From positions 5,890,001-5,954,000 of the forward strand of contig LT549889.1 in the NCBI GenBank assembly GCA_900078775.1: 64,000 nt of DNA, read 5' to 3'. Below, one piece after another: positions 1 to 9,810 of this stretch (within the stretch, counting starts at the first letter, position 1; each line of letters begins with the position of its first letter). The notes beneath the pieces are model-generated. The model did no database searches and had not been told where the DNA came from. It saw only the letters and a list, made by a program, of their open reading frames with translations. The stretch is from Mycolicibacterium aurum. Its GTDB lineage: Bacteria > Actinomycetota > Actinomycetes > Mycobacteriales > Mycobacteriaceae. The position numbers and the translations under genes are program-made.

Positions 1-493
1 GTCCATGTGGGCCGGAGTAGGCCATCGGGAGTGTTGGGCGCCTACCGGTGGGGCCGATGACACCGTGGGTCGGTATCCGGAGTCGGGCCGAGGGCCGGCA
101 GGTGGCTGGACCGCGACGTCGGGTCGGGTAGTTAGCTCAGAATGATGATTTACTAACTTAGTCACCAATACAACTCCTTCAAGCCCCTCGGGTGTCCTCG
201 GAATCCTCATCGCATCCCGGCATATTGCGAGGTCAGGCGGCATATCACGATGTGCTGTAGTGCCCGCACGGGTATTGACGGGGAGGTAAACAGTTAGGGC
301 TGCTTGACTGCGAATTTTCCGGTATGCGATGCTATCAGCGATTACAGCTGTGATCGGGGACACTCCGGTCCTCACGGTGTGAGGGCACCACCGGACGCAA
401 TGTGAAAGGCAATACGTTGACCGAGGTCGGACAGAATTGTTCTTCACACTCGGACCGTCGCCGGATCGTCGGTGGCGCAGGATCGAGGCCGGC
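1..493. other. Upstream region of the mce operon, no gene seen
   Basis: No open reading frame with a convincing start and codon pattern lies here. The stretch contains A+T-richer segments around 130-180 and 270-350 that could hold the promoter for the mce operon, plus the inverted repeat listed separately at 130-158. I could not fix a -10/-35 pair with confidence. Confidence 0.5.
130..158. promoter_or_regulatory. Inverted repeat AGTTAG-N17-CTAACT, possible mce operator
   Basis: AGTTAG (130-135) and CTAACT (153-158) form a 6-bp dyad with a 17-nt A+T-rich spacer, about 340 bases upstream of the first mce gene. Mce operons are often controlled by GntR- or TetR-type repressors that bind such dyads, but no regulator gene is visible next to this operon, so the operator role is inference. 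Confidence 0.25.
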
Positions 494-1321
494 GTGACCA
501 TCGCTCACGTAACCGGCGGCGAGGGAACCCGCCGGCCCGGCGACCGCCTACGCGCGATCTCGTCCGCCAAGGCCTCCAAGCCGGTGCGCGCCCTCGGCGA
601 CTTCTTCGCCATGGCGTTGGACACCCTTGTCGCGATTCCCCGCCGGCCGTTCGCCTGGCGCGAGTTCCTGGAGCAGTGCTGGTTCGTCGCGCGGGTGTCG
701 CTGGTGCCGACGTTGATGCTGGCGATCCCATTCACCGTGCTGCTGATCTTCACCTTCAACATCCTGTTGCTTGAGTTCGGCGCGGCCGACTTCGCCGGCA
801 CCGGGGCCGCCTACGGCACCGTCACACAGATCGGTCCCGTGGTGACCGTGCTGGTCGTCGCGGGAGCCGGCGCCACGGCCATGTGCGCAGACCTCGGCGC
901 CCGCACCATCCGCGACGAGCTCGACGCGTTGCGGGTGATGGGTGTCGACCCGATCCAGTCGTTGGTCGTGCCCCGAGTCCTGGCCGCAACCGTCGTGGCC
1001 ACGCTGCTGTCCTCGGTGGTGATCCTGGTGGGACTCGTTGGCGGCTTTGCCTTCTCGGTCTTCGTCCAGCATGTGACGCCCGGCGCGTTCATCGGCGGCC
1101 TGACCGTCATCACCAGCGCCGCCGACGTCATCATCTCGCTCATCAAGGCGGCGCTGTTCGGGCTTTCCGCCGGGCTGATCGCCTGCTACAAGGGCATTTC
1201 GGTGGGTGGCGGGCCCGCCGGCGTCGGGAACGCGGTCAACGAAACGGTCGTCTTCACCTTCGTCGCGCTGTTTGCGATCAACATCATCGCCTCCGCCGTC
1301 GGCATCAAGGCGACCCTGTGA
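494..1321 (+). CDS. YrbE-family permease (YrbEA), MlaE-like ABC transporter subunit
   Basis: Predicted integral-membrane permease of a Mce lipid importer, 275 residues from the GTG at 494. An in-frame TTG at 437 is possible but gives an atypically long, charged N-terminus. The family core is clear: the EQCWF segment, several hydrophobic spans, a GARTIRDELDAL motif matching the EExDAL signature that contacts the ATPase, and a glycine-rich C-terminal GGGPAGVG loop. It is the first gene of a 12-gene operon and its stop overlaps the next start by 4 nt (GTGA). YrbEA and YrbEB together form the inner-membrane channel; the ATPase (MceG/Mkl) is normally encoded elsewhere and is not in this window. 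Which mce locus (1-4 or other) this is cannot be settled from sequence alone. Confidence 0.93.
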   Translation: MTIAHVTGGEGTRRPGDRLRAISSAKASKPVRALGDFFAMALDTLVAIPRRPFAWREFLEQCWFVARVSLVPTLMLAIPFTVLLIFTFNILLLEFGAADFAGTGAAYGTVTQIGPVVTVLVVAGAGATAMCADLGARTIRDELDALRVMGVDPIQSLVVPRVLAATVVATLLSSVVILVGLVGGFAFSVFVQHVTPGAFIGGLTVITSAADVIISLIKAALFGLSAGLIACYKGISVGGGPAGVGNAVNETVVFTFVALFAINIIASAVGIKATL

Positions 1322-2172
1322 CCGCCGGCAGTCCGAGCCGGATTCACCCGCGCGTGCGCCGCGCGGTTCAGGGCTGGATCGACGGCCTGACCCGGATCGG
1401 GACCCAGGCGCAGTTCTACTTCCAAACTCTGGGCTCGATCAAGGACGTCGTCATCCACTACAAGGTGGAGTTGTTCCGGCTGATCGCCCAGATGAGTTTG
1501 GGTGTCGGAGCGTTGGCCGTGGTCGGCGGCACCGTGGTGATCGTCGGCTTCCTGACGCTGTCCACCGGTGCGCTGGTCGCGGTGCAGGGCTACAACCAGT
1601 TCGCGGAGGTCGGCGTCGAGGCATTGACCGGATTCGCCTCGGCGTATTTCAACGTCCGGTTGATCGGGCCGGTCATCGCGGGCATCGGTCTGGCCGCCAC
1701 CATCGGCGCCGGCGCCACCGCACAACTCGGTGCCATGCGGATCAACGAAGAGATCGATGCGCTGGAAGTGATGGGGGTGCGGTCGATCGCCTACCTCGCC
1801 TCCAGTCGGGTGCTTGCCGGTGTCATCGTGGTGATCCCGCTGTACTGCGTGGCCGTGCTGTCGGCGTTCTGGGCGGCCCGGTTCGGCACCATTTTCATCT
1901 ACGGCCAGTCCTCCGGGGTGTATGACCACTACTTCCTGACCTTCCTGAACAAGACCGACATCATCTGGTCCTTCTTCCAGGCCGTCGTGATGGCGGTGGT
2001 CATCATGCTGGTGCACACCTACTACGGTTTCACCGCCTCCGGCGGCCCGGCCGGTGTGGGCGAGGCCGTCGGCCGCGCGGTGCGAACCTCGCTGATCGCC
2101 GCCGTGCTGGTGGTGCTCTTCCTCTCGCTGGCCATCTACGGCCAGTCCGGCAACTTCCACCTGGCTGGGTAA
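1318..2172 (+). CDS. YrbE-family permease (YrbEB), MlaE-like ABC transporter subunit
   Basis: Second permease of the Mce importer, 284 residues. The GTG at 1318 overlaps the yrbEA stop (GTGA) and is chosen over longer in-frame extensions that run into yrbEA. The family EExDAL motif is seen as INEEIDALEVMGV, followed by hydrophobic spans and the C-terminal GGPAGVGEAVG loop shared with YrbEA. The mceA start follows after only 4 nt. Expected to heterodimerise with YrbEA in the cytoplasmic membrane. Confidence 0.93.
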   Translation: MTAGSPSRIHPRVRRAVQGWIDGLTRIGTQAQFYFQTLGSIKDVVIHYKVELFRLIAQMSLGVGALAVVGGTVVIVGFLTLSTGALVAVQGYNQFAEVGVEALTGFASAYFNVRLIGPVIAGIGLAATIGAGATAQLGAMRINEEIDALEVMGVRSIAYLASSRVLAGVIVVIPLYCVAVLSAFWAARFGTIFIYGQSSGVYDHYFLTFLNKTDIIWSFFQAVVMAVVIMLVHTYYGFTASGGPAGVGEAVGRAVRTSLIAAVLVVLFLSLAIYGQSGNFHLAG

Positions 2173-2176
2173 TCGC

Positions 2177-3613
2177 ATGGAACAGAAGACGAAACGACGG
2201 GGCATCCATCCGCTGTGGTGGACCGCTGCCCTGTTCGCCACGGTGATCGGGCTGGTTCTGCTGTGCTCGGCGATCTTCGCCGGCACGTTCCGAAAGTACG
2301 TGCCCGTCACCCTGACCGCTGACCGGTCCGGTCTGGTGATGGAGACCGGCGCCAAGGTGAAGCTCAACGGTGTCCAGGTCGGTCGGGTGTCCGGCATCGC
2401 GGGCGGCAGCCGCACCGCCGCACTGAAACTGGAGATCGACCCCGACCAGGCCCGCTACATCCCGGCCAACGTCGAGGCCGAGATCGCGGCTACCACTGCC
2501 TTCGGCGCCAAGTACGTCGACCTGATCTACCCGAGTCAACCCAGCGACCAACGACTCTCGGCCGGCGCGGTACTGCAGTCTCGCAATGTGTCCACCGAGG
2601 TGAATACGGTGTTCGACAACCTGGTCGGCCTGCTGAACCAGATCGACGTGACCAAGATGAGCGCCGTGCTCACCGCCGTCGCCGACGCGGTCCGCGGTCA
2701 GGGCGAACGGATGGGCCAGGCGACCACGGACGCGAATCAAGTTCTGCTGGCGATCAATCCGAAGATGGATGAGGTCGGTTCGAACTGGACGTCGTTCAAG
2801 GGGTTCAGCGACGCCTATAGCAGCGCAGCCCAGAACATTCTGAGCACCCTGGACGCCGCCAGCGTGACTGCGGAGACGGTGACCGCGCACGAGAAGGACC
2901 TCGACGCCCTGCTGTTGAGCTCGATCGGCTTCTCCAACACCGGGATCGACCTCATCGCGCCGAACCGAGACAGCATCATCCGTGGCATCAACGTGCTGGA
3001 GCCGACCACCACCCTGCTGCGCAAGTACGACCCGATCTACACCTGCCTGCTGAAGGGCGCGAAGTTCGCCCTCGACAACGGCGCCTACAAGAACATCGGC
3101 GGTAACGGGCGGTCCGTCGTCCAGGACGTCGGTCTGCTGTTGGGTGATGACCCCTACCGCTACCCGCAGAACCTGCCCAAGGTGGCCGCCACCGGTGGCC
3201 CCGGTGGGCAGCCGAGTTGCGGATCGCTGCCCGACGTCAGCAAGAACTTCCCGGTGCGTTACCTGGTCACCGACACCGGCTATGGCACCGGCATGGACAT
3301 CCGCCCCAACCCGGGCATCGGGTTCCCCGGCTGGGTGAACTATTTCCCGGTCACCAAGGCGATTCCGGAACCGCCGCGGTTGCGTCATCCCGGTGGGCCC
3401 GCGCCCGGTCCTGCGCCGGCCGTGCCGGGTGGCGCCCCCTATGGGGCACCGCTGTACGGGCCCGGGGGAGTGCCGTTGTGGCCGGGCGTGCCACCCGCCC
3501 CCGCGCCGCCGGCGGCACCGGCACCGGCCCCGCTGCCGGGAGCCTTGCCGGCCGAAGCACCTGTGCCACCCGGCGTTCCGGGACCGTCCGCCGAGACGCC
3601 GCCGTCACCATGA
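2177..3613 (+). CDS. MceA-family protein of Mce lipid importer
   Basis: 478-residue MceA-type substrate-binding subunit. One N-terminal membrane anchor (about residues 13-36) is followed by the MCE/MlaD domain (about 40-120, with the GLVMETGAKVKLNGVQVGRV segment), a long helical domain, and a proline/alanine/glycine-rich tail over the last 80 residues. Mce proteins assemble as a hetero-hexamer that forms a hydrophobic conduit across the periplasm for sterols, fatty acids or other lipids. The ATG at 2177 lies 4 nt after the yrbEB stop. The Pro-rich tail is a known variable feature of mycobacterial Mce proteins. Confidence 0.93.
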   Translation: MEQKTKRRGIHPLWWTAALFATVIGLVLLCSAIFAGTFRKYVPVTLTADRSGLVMETGAKVKLNGVQVGRVSGIAGGSRTAALKLEIDPDQARYIPANVEAEIAATTAFGAKYVDLIYPSQPSDQRLSAGAVLQSRNVSTEVNTVFDNLVGLLNQIDVTKMSAVLTAVADAVRGQGERMGQATTDANQVLLAINPKMDEVGSNWTSFKGFSDAYSSAAQNILSTLDAASVTAETVTAHEKDLDALLLSSIGFSNTGIDLIAPNRDSIIRGINVLEPTTTLLRKYDPIYTCLLKGAKFALDNGAYKNIGGNGRSVVQDVGLLLGDDPYRYPQNLPKVAATGGPGGQPSCGSLPDVSKNFPVRYLVTDTGYGTGMDIRPNPGIGFPGWVNYFPVTKAIPEPPRLRHPGGPAPGPAPAVPGGAPYGAPLYGPGGVPLWPGVPPAPAPPAAPAPAPLPGALPAEAPVPPGVPGPSAETPPSP

Positions 3614-3629
3614 GCATCGAGGACCAGCA

Positions 3630-4670
3630 GTGAACAACAGCTTGCGACGGGTGGTCATCAACCTGACCGCGTTCGTGGTGGCCTGCCTGATGGCGCTTTT
3701 CGGATTGATGGCCATCTTCGCCAATCTGCGATTCTCCGATGAGCAGGTCTACCGGGCCGAGTTCAGCGATGTCAGCGGCCTGGAGGTGGACGACTTCGTC
3801 CGGGTGGCCGGTGTGGAGGTCGGTCAGGTGAAGAAGATCTCGATCGACGTCTCAGAGGATGCGGCCTCGCGCGCCATCGTCGAGTTCTCCGCGGACCCGT
3901 CGCTGGTACTCACCGAGGGCACCAAGGCCCAGATCCGCTGGGAGAACCCGATCGGCGACCGTTACCTGGCGCTGCTGGACGGGCCGGGTGATACCCAGCA
4001 GTTGAAGGCCGACGGCACCATCCCGGTCAGCCGCACCGAGCCCGCACTGGACCTCGACACGCTGCTCGGCGGGTTCCGTCCACTGTTCCGGGCGTTGGAC
4101 CCAGAACAGGTCAACACTCTGTCGAGCGCGCTGATCCAGGCCTTCCAGGGTGAGGGCGCCACCATCGGCTCCTTCCTGAACCAGGCGTCCATGGTGACCA
4201 ACACCCTGGCCGACCGCGATGCGCTGATCGGCCAGGTCATCGGCAATCTCAACGTGGTGCTGGGCACGTTCGGCGGGCAGACCGAGCAGTTCGCCAAGGC
4301 CGTCGATTCGCTGTCGGAGCTGGTGGCCGGGCTGGAGGAACGCAAGACCGACGTCACCAATGCGGTCGCCTACACCAACGCCGCGTCCGCCACCGTCGCC
4401 GACCTGTTGGCCCAGGCTCGTCAGCCGGTCAAAGAAGCGGTGGCGCAATCGGATCGGGTGACCTCCCTGGTGCTCGCCGACCACGAGTACTTCGACGGGT
4501 TGCTCGACATGCTGCCGGACGCTTACAAGAAGCTGGCCCGGCTCGGCACCCGCGGTGACTTCATCCCCGAGTACCTCTGCTCGCTGTCGCTGAAGCTGAA
4601 CGGAAAAGGTGGGCAGCCGGTCTACGTCAAACTCGCCGAGCAGACCACAGGACGGTGTGCGCCGAAATGA
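3630..4670 (+). CDS. MceB-family protein
   Basis: 346-residue MceB-type subunit. The GTG at 3630 is chosen because it begins the family N-terminus (NNSLRRVVINLTAFVVACL), a membrane anchor at about 8-30; the upstream in-frame extension overlaps the mceA tail. The MCE domain lies at about 37-115, followed by coiled-coil helices and a C-terminal region with cysteines. The gap from mceA holds a 7-codon ATG frame that starts on the mceA stop and ends on this GTG. Ends with an ATGA overlap into mceC. Confidence 0.92.
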   Translation: MNNSLRRVVINLTAFVVACLMALFGLMAIFANLRFSDEQVYRAEFSDVSGLEVDDFVRVAGVEVGQVKKISIDVSEDAASRAIVEFSADPSLVLTEGTKAQIRWENPIGDRYLALLDGPGDTQQLKADGTIPVSRTEPALDLDTLLGGFRPLFRALDPEQVNTLSSALIQAFQGEGATIGSFLNQASMVTNTLADRDALIGQVIGNLNVVLGTFGGQTEQFAKAVDSLSELVAGLEERKTDVTNAVAYTNAASATVADLLAQARQPVKEAVAQSDRVTSLVLADHEYFDGLLDMLPDAYKKLARLGTRGDFIPEYLCSLSLKLNGKGGQPVYVKLAEQTTGRCAPK

Positions 4671-5962
4671 AACCCTTCGCCGAACGAAATACGTTTCTCA
4701 TCGGTCTCTCCGGGATCGCCCTGACCACCGGACTCGCCGTGGCCGCGCTGAACTACGACAAGCTGCCGTTCAGTACCTCGACCGACGACTACTCGGCCTA
4801 CTTCGCCGAGGCCGGCGGCCTGCGGACCGGAGCCCCGGTCCAGGTGGCCGGTTTCCGGGTGGGCCAGGTGTCCTCGGTGAAGCTGGACGGCGCCCAGGTC
4901 CGGGTGGACTTCGACGTGGACGATGACGTTCGCCTCGGGGACCTCACCGAAGCGCACATCCGGACCAAGAGCCTGCTCGGGTCCAAGGTCCTCGAGGTCA
5001 CCCCACGCGGGCCGGGCCGACTGTCCGAGACCATTCCGATGGACCGCACCAAGTCCCCGTACCAGCTGCCGGATGCGTTGGGGGACCTTTCGGCCACCAT
5101 CAGCGGCCTGGACACCGACACGGTTTCGCAGTCGTTGTCGACGCTGGCCGAGACCTTCCAGAACACCCCGCCGGACCTGCGCGCCGCGGTGCAGGGTGTG
5201 GGCCGGTTCTCCGAGACGCTCGCGGTCCGCGACACCCAGTTGCGCAATCTGCTGAGCAACGCGAGCAAGGCCACCGAGGTGCTGTCGGCCCGGGCCGACC
5301 AGATCGCCGAACTCGTCGCCAACAGCAATGCGCTGCTTGCCGAGCTGACTGCGCAAAGCTCGGCGCTGGAGCACATTTCGCGCAACCTGTCGAACTTCGC
5401 CCAGCAGCTTCAGGCGTTCATCGACGAGAACCGCCAGCAGATGCGCCCGGCGCTGGACAAGCTCAACGGAGTCCTCACCATCGTGGACAACCGCAAGGAG
5501 CGCATCATGCTGGCGCTGAAGTACCTCAACCAGTACACGATGGCGCTGGGGGAGACGGTCGGGTCGGGGCCGTTCTTCAAGGCCTACCTGGCCAACCTGC
5601 CGGGCCAGATCGTCCAGCCGTTCATCGACTCGGCGTTCTCCGATCTGGGCCTGGACCCGAATGTCCTTCCGCCGTCGGCATTGACGGATCCGCAGACCGG
5701 CCAGGCCGGCACCCCGGCGATGCCGATGCCCATGCCGCGCACCGGTCAGGGCGGGGAACCGCACCTGAACCTGCCCGATGCGATCACCGGGAAGCCCGGG
5801 GACCCGCGCTACCCGTACCGGGAGCCCGAGCCGGCACCGCCGCCGGGCGGACCGTCGCCCGGGCCGCCCGCGCTGTGGCCCGAGGGGCAGCAGCCGACCA
5901 CCGAGGGCCCGACACCGACTCTGGTGCGCGCACCGGGTGAACCCACCGACGGAGGACAGTGA
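4667..5962 (+). CDS. MceC-family protein
   Basis: 431-residue MceC-type subunit starting at the ATG overlapping the mceB stop (ATGA). The order is an N-terminal anchor (about 8-30), the MCE domain (about 35-115; GGLRTGAPVQVAGFRVGQV), a long helical segment, then a Pro/Gly-rich tail of about 90 residues. It works in the same periplasmic lipid conduit as its neighbours. Confidence 0.92.
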   Translation: MKPFAERNTFLIGLSGIALTTGLAVAALNYDKLPFSTSTDDYSAYFAEAGGLRTGAPVQVAGFRVGQVSSVKLDGAQVRVDFDVDDDVRLGDLTEAHIRTKSLLGSKVLEVTPRGPGRLSETIPMDRTKSPYQLPDALGDLSATISGLDTDTVSQSLSTLAETFQNTPPDLRAAVQGVGRFSETLAVRDTQLRNLLSNASKATEVLSARADQIAELVANSNALLAELTAQSSALEHISRNLSNFAQQLQAFIDENRQQMRPALDKLNGVLTIVDNRKERIMLALKYLNQYTMALGETVGSGPFFKAYLANLPGQIVQPFIDSAFSDLGLDPNVLPPSALTDPQTGQAGTPAMPMPMPRTGQGGEPHLNLPDAITGKPGDPRYPYREPEPAPPPGGPSPGPPALWPEGQQPTTEGPTPTLVRAPGEPTDGGQ

Positions 5963-7221
5963 TGCGCAAGCGGACTCTGCGTATCGTTCTGGCCGTGGCG
6001 CTTTCGGCGGCGGTGGTCGCCGGTGGCGTACTCGGGGTGCGCGCGCTCAACGTCGCCGGCCGCACCAACCTCGTCGCCTACTTCGACAACAGCAACGGGC
6101 TGTTCGTCGGCGACGAGGTGCGGGTGCTCGGCGTCCCGGTGGGGGCGATCGCCGGCATCGAACCGGAGCCCGAACAGGTCAAGGTCACCTTCTACGTCGA
6201 CCGCGGCGTCACCGTGCCGGCCGAAGCGAAGGCCGTGATCGTGTCGCCGCAGCTGGTCACCGCCAGGGCGATTCAGCTGACACCGGCCTACACCTCCGGT
6301 CCGGCCCTCGATGACGGTGCGGTCATCCCGCAGGAGCGCACCGCCGTCCCGCTCGAATGGGACGATCTGCGTGCCCAATTGGAGAAGCTGACCGATGCGC
6401 TGCAGCCGACCGAGCCAGGCGGTGTGAGCACGCTCGGACAGTTCGTCAACACCGCTGCGGACAACCTGCGCGGGCAGGGCGCCAACATCCGCGAGACGGT
6501 CACCGTGATGGGCAAGGCCCTCTCGGCGCTGGGCGATCACAGCGACGACACCTTCGCCAGCTTGAAGAACCTGTCGGTGGTGGTGTCCGCGTTGGAGGAC
6601 AGTTCGGATCTGCTCGGACAGCTCAACCGCAACATGGCCACGGTCACCGGTCTGCTCGCCGACGATCCCGGTGCGGTGAGCGCCGCGGTCAACGACCTCA
6701 ATTCGGTGGTCGGTGTGGCCACCGAGTTTTTGAAGGAAAACGGTGAGGCGGCGGGTCTGGCCACCGAGCGGCTGGCGTCCATCACCACCGCGGTCAACGG
6801 TGGCATCGACGACGTGAAGCAGGCCCTGCACGCGTTCCCGAATGCCGTGCAGAACTTCGCCAACGTGTACCAGCCGTCCCAGGGTGCGCTGACCGGCATG
6901 CTCGCGGTGAACAACCTGGCCGATCCGCTGCAGTTCCTGTGCGGATCGATCGAGGCGGCGTCGCGGATCAACGGTGCGTACTCCTCGCGGCTGTGCGCGC
7001 AGTACCTCGCGCCGATCGTCAAGAACCGGCAGATGAACTTCCCGCCGCTGGGCGAGAACCTGTTCGTCGGTCAGGCGGCGCGACCCAACGAGATCACCTA
7101 CAGCGAGAACAGGTTACGACCGGACTTCGTGCCGCCGGCGATCGCGGAGGCGCCCGCCGCAGCGACCACCGATCCGGCCGCGGGCCTGCCGGGCATGTTG
7201 CTGCCGGGGGCGGGAGGATGA
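5962..7221 (+). CDS. MceD-family protein
   Basis: 419-residue MceD-type subunit. The ATG at 5962 has a good ribosome-binding site, GGAGGA at 5951-5956; a GTG at 5959 is too close to it. The N-terminal anchor (RIVLAVALSAAVVAGGVLG) is followed by an MCE domain with the typical NGLFVGDEVRVLGVPVGAI segment and a helical domain. The C-terminus is rich in Ala/Pro. The mceC stop overlaps the start. Confidence 0.92.
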   Translation: MRKRTLRIVLAVALSAAVVAGGVLGVRALNVAGRTNLVAYFDNSNGLFVGDEVRVLGVPVGAIAGIEPEPEQVKVTFYVDRGVTVPAEAKAVIVSPQLVTARAIQLTPAYTSGPALDDGAVIPQERTAVPLEWDDLRAQLEKLTDALQPTEPGGVSTLGQFVNTAADNLRGQGANIRETVTVMGKALSALGDHSDDTFASLKNLSVVVSALEDSSDLLGQLNRNMATVTGLLADDPGAVSAAVNDLNSVVGVATEFLKENGEAAGLATERLASITTAVNGGIDDVKQALHAFPNAVQNFANVYQPSQGALTGMLAVNNLADPLQFLCGSIEAASRINGAYSSRLCAQYLAPIVKNRQMNFPPLGENLFVGQAARPNEITYSENRLRPDFVPPAIAEAPAAATTDPAAGLPGMLLPGAGG

Positions 7222-7223
7222 CG

Positions 7224-8369
7224 ATGAGAGCATTCCGATGGCAGCCCCGAGCCAAGGGGCTCGGCGCGGTGCTGTTGGTGGCCGCGACGGCGCTCACCGG
7301 ATGTGAGTGGCGCGGCCTGAACTCGCTGCCCATGCCCGGCACCCAGGGCGGTGGCGACGGCTCGTACGTGGTACGCGCGCAGCTACCGGATATCGGTTCC
7401 ATCGAACCCAATTCACGGGTCCGGGTCGGCGATGTGAACGTCGGCACGATCACCGGAATCGAGCGCGAGGGCTGGCATGCGCTGGTCACCATGCGGCTCA
7501 ACGGTGATGTCGAGCTGCCGGCCAATACGACGGTCACCGTCGGGCAGACCAGCCTGCTGGGATCGCTGCACGTCGAACTGGCGCCGCCGGTCGATGCGAA
7601 GCCGGAAGGCAAGCTTCGCGACGGCGCGTTGATCCCACTGGAATCCGGTGCCGCCTACCCGAACACCGATCAGACGCTGTCGGCATTGTCGTTGCTGCTC
7701 AACGGTGGTGGCGTCGGCCAGTTGCAGGACATCACCGCGGCGCTGGCGACCGCGTTCGCCGGGCGTGAGAGTGACCTGCGCAGCCTGATCGAGCAGATGG
7801 ACCTGTTCGTCGGGCGGCTCAACGGCCAGACCGGGGACATCATCGCGGCCACCGAGAGCTTCGATGGTCTGGTCGGTCAGCTCGCCGAACAGCAGCCGGT
7901 GCTGGACAACGCACTGAAGACGATTCCCGACGCGGTCAAGGTGCTCAGCGACCATCGGGAGAACCTCACCGATGCGGTGGACGGGTTCGGCAAGTTCAGC
8001 GCGTTGACCGCCGACGTGGTCAACCAGACCAAGCAGAACCTGGTATCGGAAATCAAGTCCACAGGAAAGGTTCTGGGGTCACTTGCGGACGCCGGACCGG
8101 ATATGACCCGGGCTCTGAGTCTGTTGGCGACCCTGCCGTGGCCCATCGAGAACATCGACAAGATCGTCCGCGGCGACTTCCTCAATACCGACGTCATCTT
8201 CGATCTCACCCTGAGCCGGCTCGGTGACGGGTTGCTCAACGGCACCCGTTTCGAAGGTGACCTGACCGAGTTGGAGATGCAGTGGGGACGCACCATCGGA
8301 CAGTTGCCGAGCCCGTACACCGCGGGCAATCCGATCGTCGCCCCCTACCAGTACCACCAGGGGCCCTGA
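7224..8369 (+). CDS. MceE-family lipoprotein (LprN-like)
   Basis: 381-residue MceE-type subunit, the lipoprotein of the Mce set: hydrophobic leader ending in the lipobox LTGC, so Cys would be lipidated and the protein anchored at the membrane surface. The ATG at 7224 is preferred because GGGAGG at 7212-7217 then has proper spacing; an ATG at 7218 is also in frame. The MCE domain follows (ARVRVGDVNVGTITGI-like segment reads SRVRVGDVNVGTITGI), then helical repeats. Overlapping or near-abutting with mceD and mceF. Confidence 0.92.
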   Translation: MRAFRWQPRAKGLGAVLLVAATALTGCEWRGLNSLPMPGTQGGGDGSYVVRAQLPDIGSIEPNSRVRVGDVNVGTITGIEREGWHALVTMRLNGDVELPANTTVTVGQTSLLGSLHVELAPPVDAKPEGKLRDGALIPLESGAAYPNTDQTLSALSLLLNGGGVGQLQDITAALATAFAGRESDLRSLIEQMDLFVGRLNGQTGDIIAATESFDGLVGQLAEQQPVLDNALKTIPDAVKVLSDHRENLTDAVDGFGKFSALTADVVNQTKQNLVSEIKSTGKVLGSLADAGPDMTRALSLLATLPWPIENIDKIVRGDFLNTDVIFDLTLSRLGDGLLNGTRFEGDLTELEMQWGRTIGQLPSPYTAGNPIVAPYQYHQGP

Positions 8370-8370
8370 C

Positions 8371-9810
8371 ATGTTGACCAAGCGGATCAAACTCCAGCTC
8401 GCCCTCTTCGGGGTGGTGGCGCTGGTGGCCGGCGGCATCATGGCGTTCAGCTACGTCCAGGTGCCCGCCATGTTCGGGGTGGGCCAGTACACGGTCACCG
8501 TCCAGCTGTCGCAGGCCGCCGGGCTGTACCAGAGCGGCAACGTCTCCTACCGCGGCACCAACGTCGGACGGGTCAGCACGGTGCGGCTGACCGACAACGG
8601 CGGCGTGGAGGCCGTGTTGTCGCTGAACTCCGATGTGCCGATCCCCTCCGATCTCACCGCGGAGGTGCACAGTGCCTCGGCCATCGGTGAACAGTTCGTC
8701 GCCCTGGTACCGCGCAGCGCGGACGGGCCGATGTTGAAGAACGGCGATGTGATCCCGGAGGACCGGACCACCGTCCCGCCGCCGATCAACAAGCTGCTGG
8801 ACGCGACCAACCGTGGTATTCAGGCGATCCCGCGGGACAACGTCAAGACCGTCATCGACGAGAGCTACACCGCGGTGGGTCGGTTGGGGCCCGAGTTGTC
8901 CCGGATCGTGCGGGGATCCACCCAGCTCGCCATCGACGCCCGGGCCAACCTCGACCCGCTGCTCGCGCTGATCGACAAGGCCGGACCGGTGCTCGACTCT
9001 CAAGCCGACACCGCCCAGTCGATCAACGCGTGGGCCTCGAATCTGAAGAATCTGACCGGTCAGCTCCGTGACGCCGACCCGGCGGTGGCCGGGCTGCTGG
9101 AAAAGGGCGCGGCCGCCACCGATGAAGGCCGGGCCCTGTTCGATCGGCTGAAGCCGACGTTGCCCACGCTGATGGCCAATCTGGTCAGCATCGGCGAGGT
9201 CGCGGTGGTCTACCAGCCCGCCATCGAACAGGTGCTGGTGCTGGAACCCCAGATCGTCGCCAGCCTGCAGGGTGCGCTGCTGGCGAACAAGGACTCCAGG
9301 CGCGAGACGCCCGGGTTGTACGTGAGCTTCAACCTCAACCTGAATCTGCCCCCGCCATGCACCACCGGGTTCCTGCCCACCGATCAGCTGCTGGGGCCGG
9401 CCGCCGAGACCACGGCCGACCTGCCGCCGGGTGATCTGTACTGCAGGATCCCGCAGGATTCCTGGAATGTGGTGCGCGGCAACCGGAACTACCCGTGCCT
9501 GAACCGGCCCGGCAAGCGGGCACCGACGGCGCGGATGTGTGAGAGCGACGAGGAGTACGTGCCGCTCAACGACGGCTTCAACTGGAAGGGTGACCAGAAC
9601 GCCACCCTGTCCGGTCAGGCCGTACCGCAACTGCGGCCCGAACCGGCCGCCGGGGCGCCGACGCCGGTTCCGCCGGTCGCGGTGGCGGAGTACGACCCGA
9701 ACACCGGGGAGTACATGGGCCCCGACGGCCAGATCTACACCCAGGCCGACCTGGGTAACCAGACGGAAGGCAGAACATGGCAGAGCATGCTGGTTCCGGC
9801 GGCGGGCTGA
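8371..9810 (+). CDS. MceF-family protein
   Basis: 479-residue MceF-type subunit, last of the six Mce proteins, one base after the mceE stop. N-terminal anchor (about 8-28), MCE domain (GLYQSGNVSYRGTNVGRV), long helical domain, then a longer C-terminal extension with several cysteines and the NCBI-typical Mce C-terminal (Mce4_CUP1) region. Its 3' end overlaps the next gene by 34 nt, which implies translational coupling. Confidence 0.92.
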   Translation: MLTKRIKLQLALFGVVALVAGGIMAFSYVQVPAMFGVGQYTVTVQLSQAAGLYQSGNVSYRGTNVGRVSTVRLTDNGGVEAVLSLNSDVPIPSDLTAEVHSASAIGEQFVALVPRSADGPMLKNGDVIPEDRTTVPPPINKLLDATNRGIQAIPRDNVKTVIDESYTAVGRLGPELSRIVRGSTQLAIDARANLDPLLALIDKAGPVLDSQADTAQSINAWASNLKNLTGQLRDADPAVAGLLEKGAAATDEGRALFDRLKPTLPTLMANLVSIGEVAVVYQPAIEQVLVLEPQIVASLQGALLANKDSRRETPGLYVSFNLNLNLPPPCTTGFLPTDQLLGPAAETTADLPPGDLYCRIPQDSWNVVRGNRNYPCLNRPGKRAPTARMCESDEEYVPLNDGFNWKGDQNATLSGQAVPQLRPEPAAGAPTPVPPVAVAEYDPNTGEYMGPDGQIYTQADLGNQTEGRTWQSMLVPAAG

